Below, one piece after another: positions 4,762 to 5,958 of a DNA stretch of 5,958 nt. Below the pieces are notes generated by a model, which did not search any database, was not told the DNA's origin, and saw nothing but the letters and a program-made list of their open reading frames with translations. The first letter of the stretch is position 1, and the number at the start of each line of letters is the position of its first letter. This DNA comes from Bacteroidota bacterium (GTDB taxonomy: Bacteria > Bacteroidota > Ignavibacteria > Kapaibacteriales > UBA2268). Both the position numbers and the translations under genes were made by a program. The stretch is from the NCBI GenBank assembly GCA_027371665.1, contig DAHXMP010000464.1, positions 1 to 5,958 of the forward strand, read 5' to 3'.

Positions 4762-5958
4762 TTATTCATGTGCCAGTGGGTCGGGATTGCCGTCCGGGTC
4801 GCCTGTTACATAACCGTTATAATGTATAGTTCCTCCGTTATATAACATGATGCCTGCAACATGGGGTGCTGACATAGAAGTACCGCTCATTGTGGCATAA
4901 CCGCCATTCTTATAAGTCGAATAAACATTTACTCCCGGTGCACAATAATTTACCGGGTTGCCATAATTTGAAAAGTATGCCCATGTTCCGGTATTGTTGC
5001 AGGCAGAAATTGCATATATGTGATTGGCGTCGCTGGCACTTGCAGGAGAGAAATTGCTTGCATCTGCGGCGCTGTTCCCTGCTGCTATACTGATATAAAC
5101 ACCATGACTTCCAAGATTAGTAACAGCATCATTAACAGGCTGGTAATAACTGCTTCCAAAGCTCATATTTGCAACATCTCCTGCAACGGCATGATTTGCC
5201 ACATAATTAATGCCTGCAATAACTGCAGACATTGTTCCGCTGCCTTGCCTGTTTAGTACTTTGACCGCGACCACTTTTGCACCCGGACAAACTCCTACAA
5301 CACCTATACTATTGTTCCTTGCGGCAATTATTCCCGATACATGGCTCCCATGGCCGTTAAGGTCATTTGGGGACGATTCAGATGAAACGAATGATATGCT
5401 TTTAGAAACATCAACATTGAGGTCGGGATGTGTAAGGTCAATTCCCGTATCAATTATCCATGCTTCATGAGAACCGCCATAAGATGCAGTATCTGTCCCA
5501 CGAACAAAACTAATGCCCCAGGGAGTTGTCTGTGGAGGTTGAGTATTTCCGCCGCCGCTCCCGCCACCGCCTTTACGTTCTATTACAACCGGGTCATTTA
5601 ACTGGAATAATCTGTCAGGAGTAATATAAGAAATTCTTTTGTCGCTCCTGAGCATATCAAGTTGCTCATTTGTCAGTTTTGAACAAAAGCCTTGTAAAGC
5701 AGTGCCATAAACATAAACCAAATTATCGGCAGGTATGTTATAAGTACTCATAATCAATTGTACTTCGTTTTTGAAAATTCCTGATGATTGGATTCCGTTT
5801 GCTGTAGTATTAAAGACAATAATATATTGTCCGGGTACAACAGAGCCTATTTGCTGATTGTCGTTTACCGGATTAATGATTTTGTTCTCATTACACCCGA
5901 AAAGCAAAGCCATCAACAATACAGCAGAGATTAGTGAAAGTAATTTTTGTTTTTTCAT
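4762..5958 (-). CDS. Subtilisin-like (S8) serine protease, lipoprotein
   Basis: A 398-residue secreted serine endopeptidase. The N-terminus KKQKLLSLISAVLLMALLFGC is a lipoprotein signal with lipobox LFGC and lipidated C22. Asn at +2 suggests no inner-membrane retention, so an outer-membrane or surface location is likely. Residues about 42-117 resemble an inhibitor I9 propeptide (GQYIIVF at its start). A glycine-rich linker (130-137) precedes the catalytic domain. Catalytic residues are clear: D170 in WIIDTGID, H203 in NGHGSHVSG, oxyanion N295 in AAGNS, and S361 in GTSMSAPHVAG. Only 37 residues follow the serine, ending in GDPDGNPDPLAHE, with no extra binding or sorting domain. The ATG is the last three bases of the window, so its promoter and ribosome binding site are outside. 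It converges on the T9SS repeat-protein gene. Substrates are unknown; likely roles are extracellular protein degradation or processing. Confidence 0.92.
   Translation of the reverse strand: MKKQKLLSLISAVLLMALLFGCNENKIINPVNDNQQIGSVVPGQYIIVFNTTANGIQSSGIFKNEVQLIMSTYNIPADNLVYVYGTALQGFCSKLTNEQLDMLRSDKRISYITPDRLFQLNDPVVIERKGGGGSGGGNTQPPQTTPWGISFVRGTDTASYGGSHEAWIIDTGIDLTHPDLNVDVSKSISFVSSESSPNDLNGHGSHVSGIIAARNNSIGVVGVCPGAKVVAVKVLNRQGSGTMSAVIAGINYVANHAVAGDVANMSFGSSYYQPVNDAVTNLGSHGVYISIAAGNSAADASNFSPASASDANHIYAISACNNTGTWAYFSNYGNPVNYCAPGVNVYSTYKNGGYATMSGTSMSAPHVAGIMLYNGGTIHYNGYVTGDPDGNPDPLAHE

Noticed and set aside
4890..5470. Three plus-strand ORFs opposite the S8 protease
   Set aside because: The protease with intact catalytic residues is on the other strand; these are antisense frames rich in Cys, Arg and His with no family resemblance.
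1..5958. CRISPR arrays, tRNA or rRNA genes, insertion sequences, prophage genes
   Set aside because: No regularly spaced direct repeats, cloverleaf-like structure, transposase or phage-type protein was seen on either strand.

Overview
This is an AT-rich bacterial window with five genes that are complete or nearly so, plus the first codons of a sixth. Several signs point to the Bacteroidota/Ignavibacteriota/Chlorobi group. One secreted protein carries a type IX secretion (T9SS) type A sorting domain. Promoter-like sites fit the Bacteroidota sigma consensus TTTG-N(17-23)-TAnnTTTG. Shine-Dalgarno sites are strong, and several small intergenic repeats look like those seen in environmental members of this group. 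The exact taxon is inferred.

Layout. Positions 1-363 (minus strand) hold a small MNT-type nucleotidyltransferase, the antitoxin-like half of a HEPN/MNT module. A second ORF begins inside its last codons and runs off the window. The pair has a well-formed promoter and a perfect 8-bp inverted repeat over the promoter. The best start codon is separated from the nucleotidyltransferase frame by an A9 homopolymer. Positions 437-1546 (plus) hold a bacterial deoxyhypusine-synthase-like enzyme with its own promoter. Positions 1708-2829 (plus) hold a MEMO/AmmeMemoRadiSam-B family protein with a possible signal peptide and a complete set of metal-site residues. Positions 2830-3217 are non-coding, with short tandem repeats followed by a regulatory-looking leader. 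Positions 3218-4573 (plus) hold a secreted T9SS cargo protein built from eleven repeats of exactly 29 residues. Positions 4574-4761 hold two converging terminators. Positions 4762-5958 (minus) hold a subtilisin-like (S8) serine protease lipoprotein whose start codon is the last three bases of the window.

The genes do not form an obvious single pathway. Each plus-strand gene is separated by 160-390 bp and appears to be its own transcription unit, while the MNT/HEPN-like pair is an operon. The T9SS protein and the S8 lipoprotein converge on shared terminator space and both act outside the cytoplasm. The signals most worth a second look are the A9 frame break in the MNT gene, the operator-like inverted repeat at its promoter, the indel-free 29-residue repeat array, and the leader of that gene, whose Shine-Dalgarno can be sequestered by an upstream complement.
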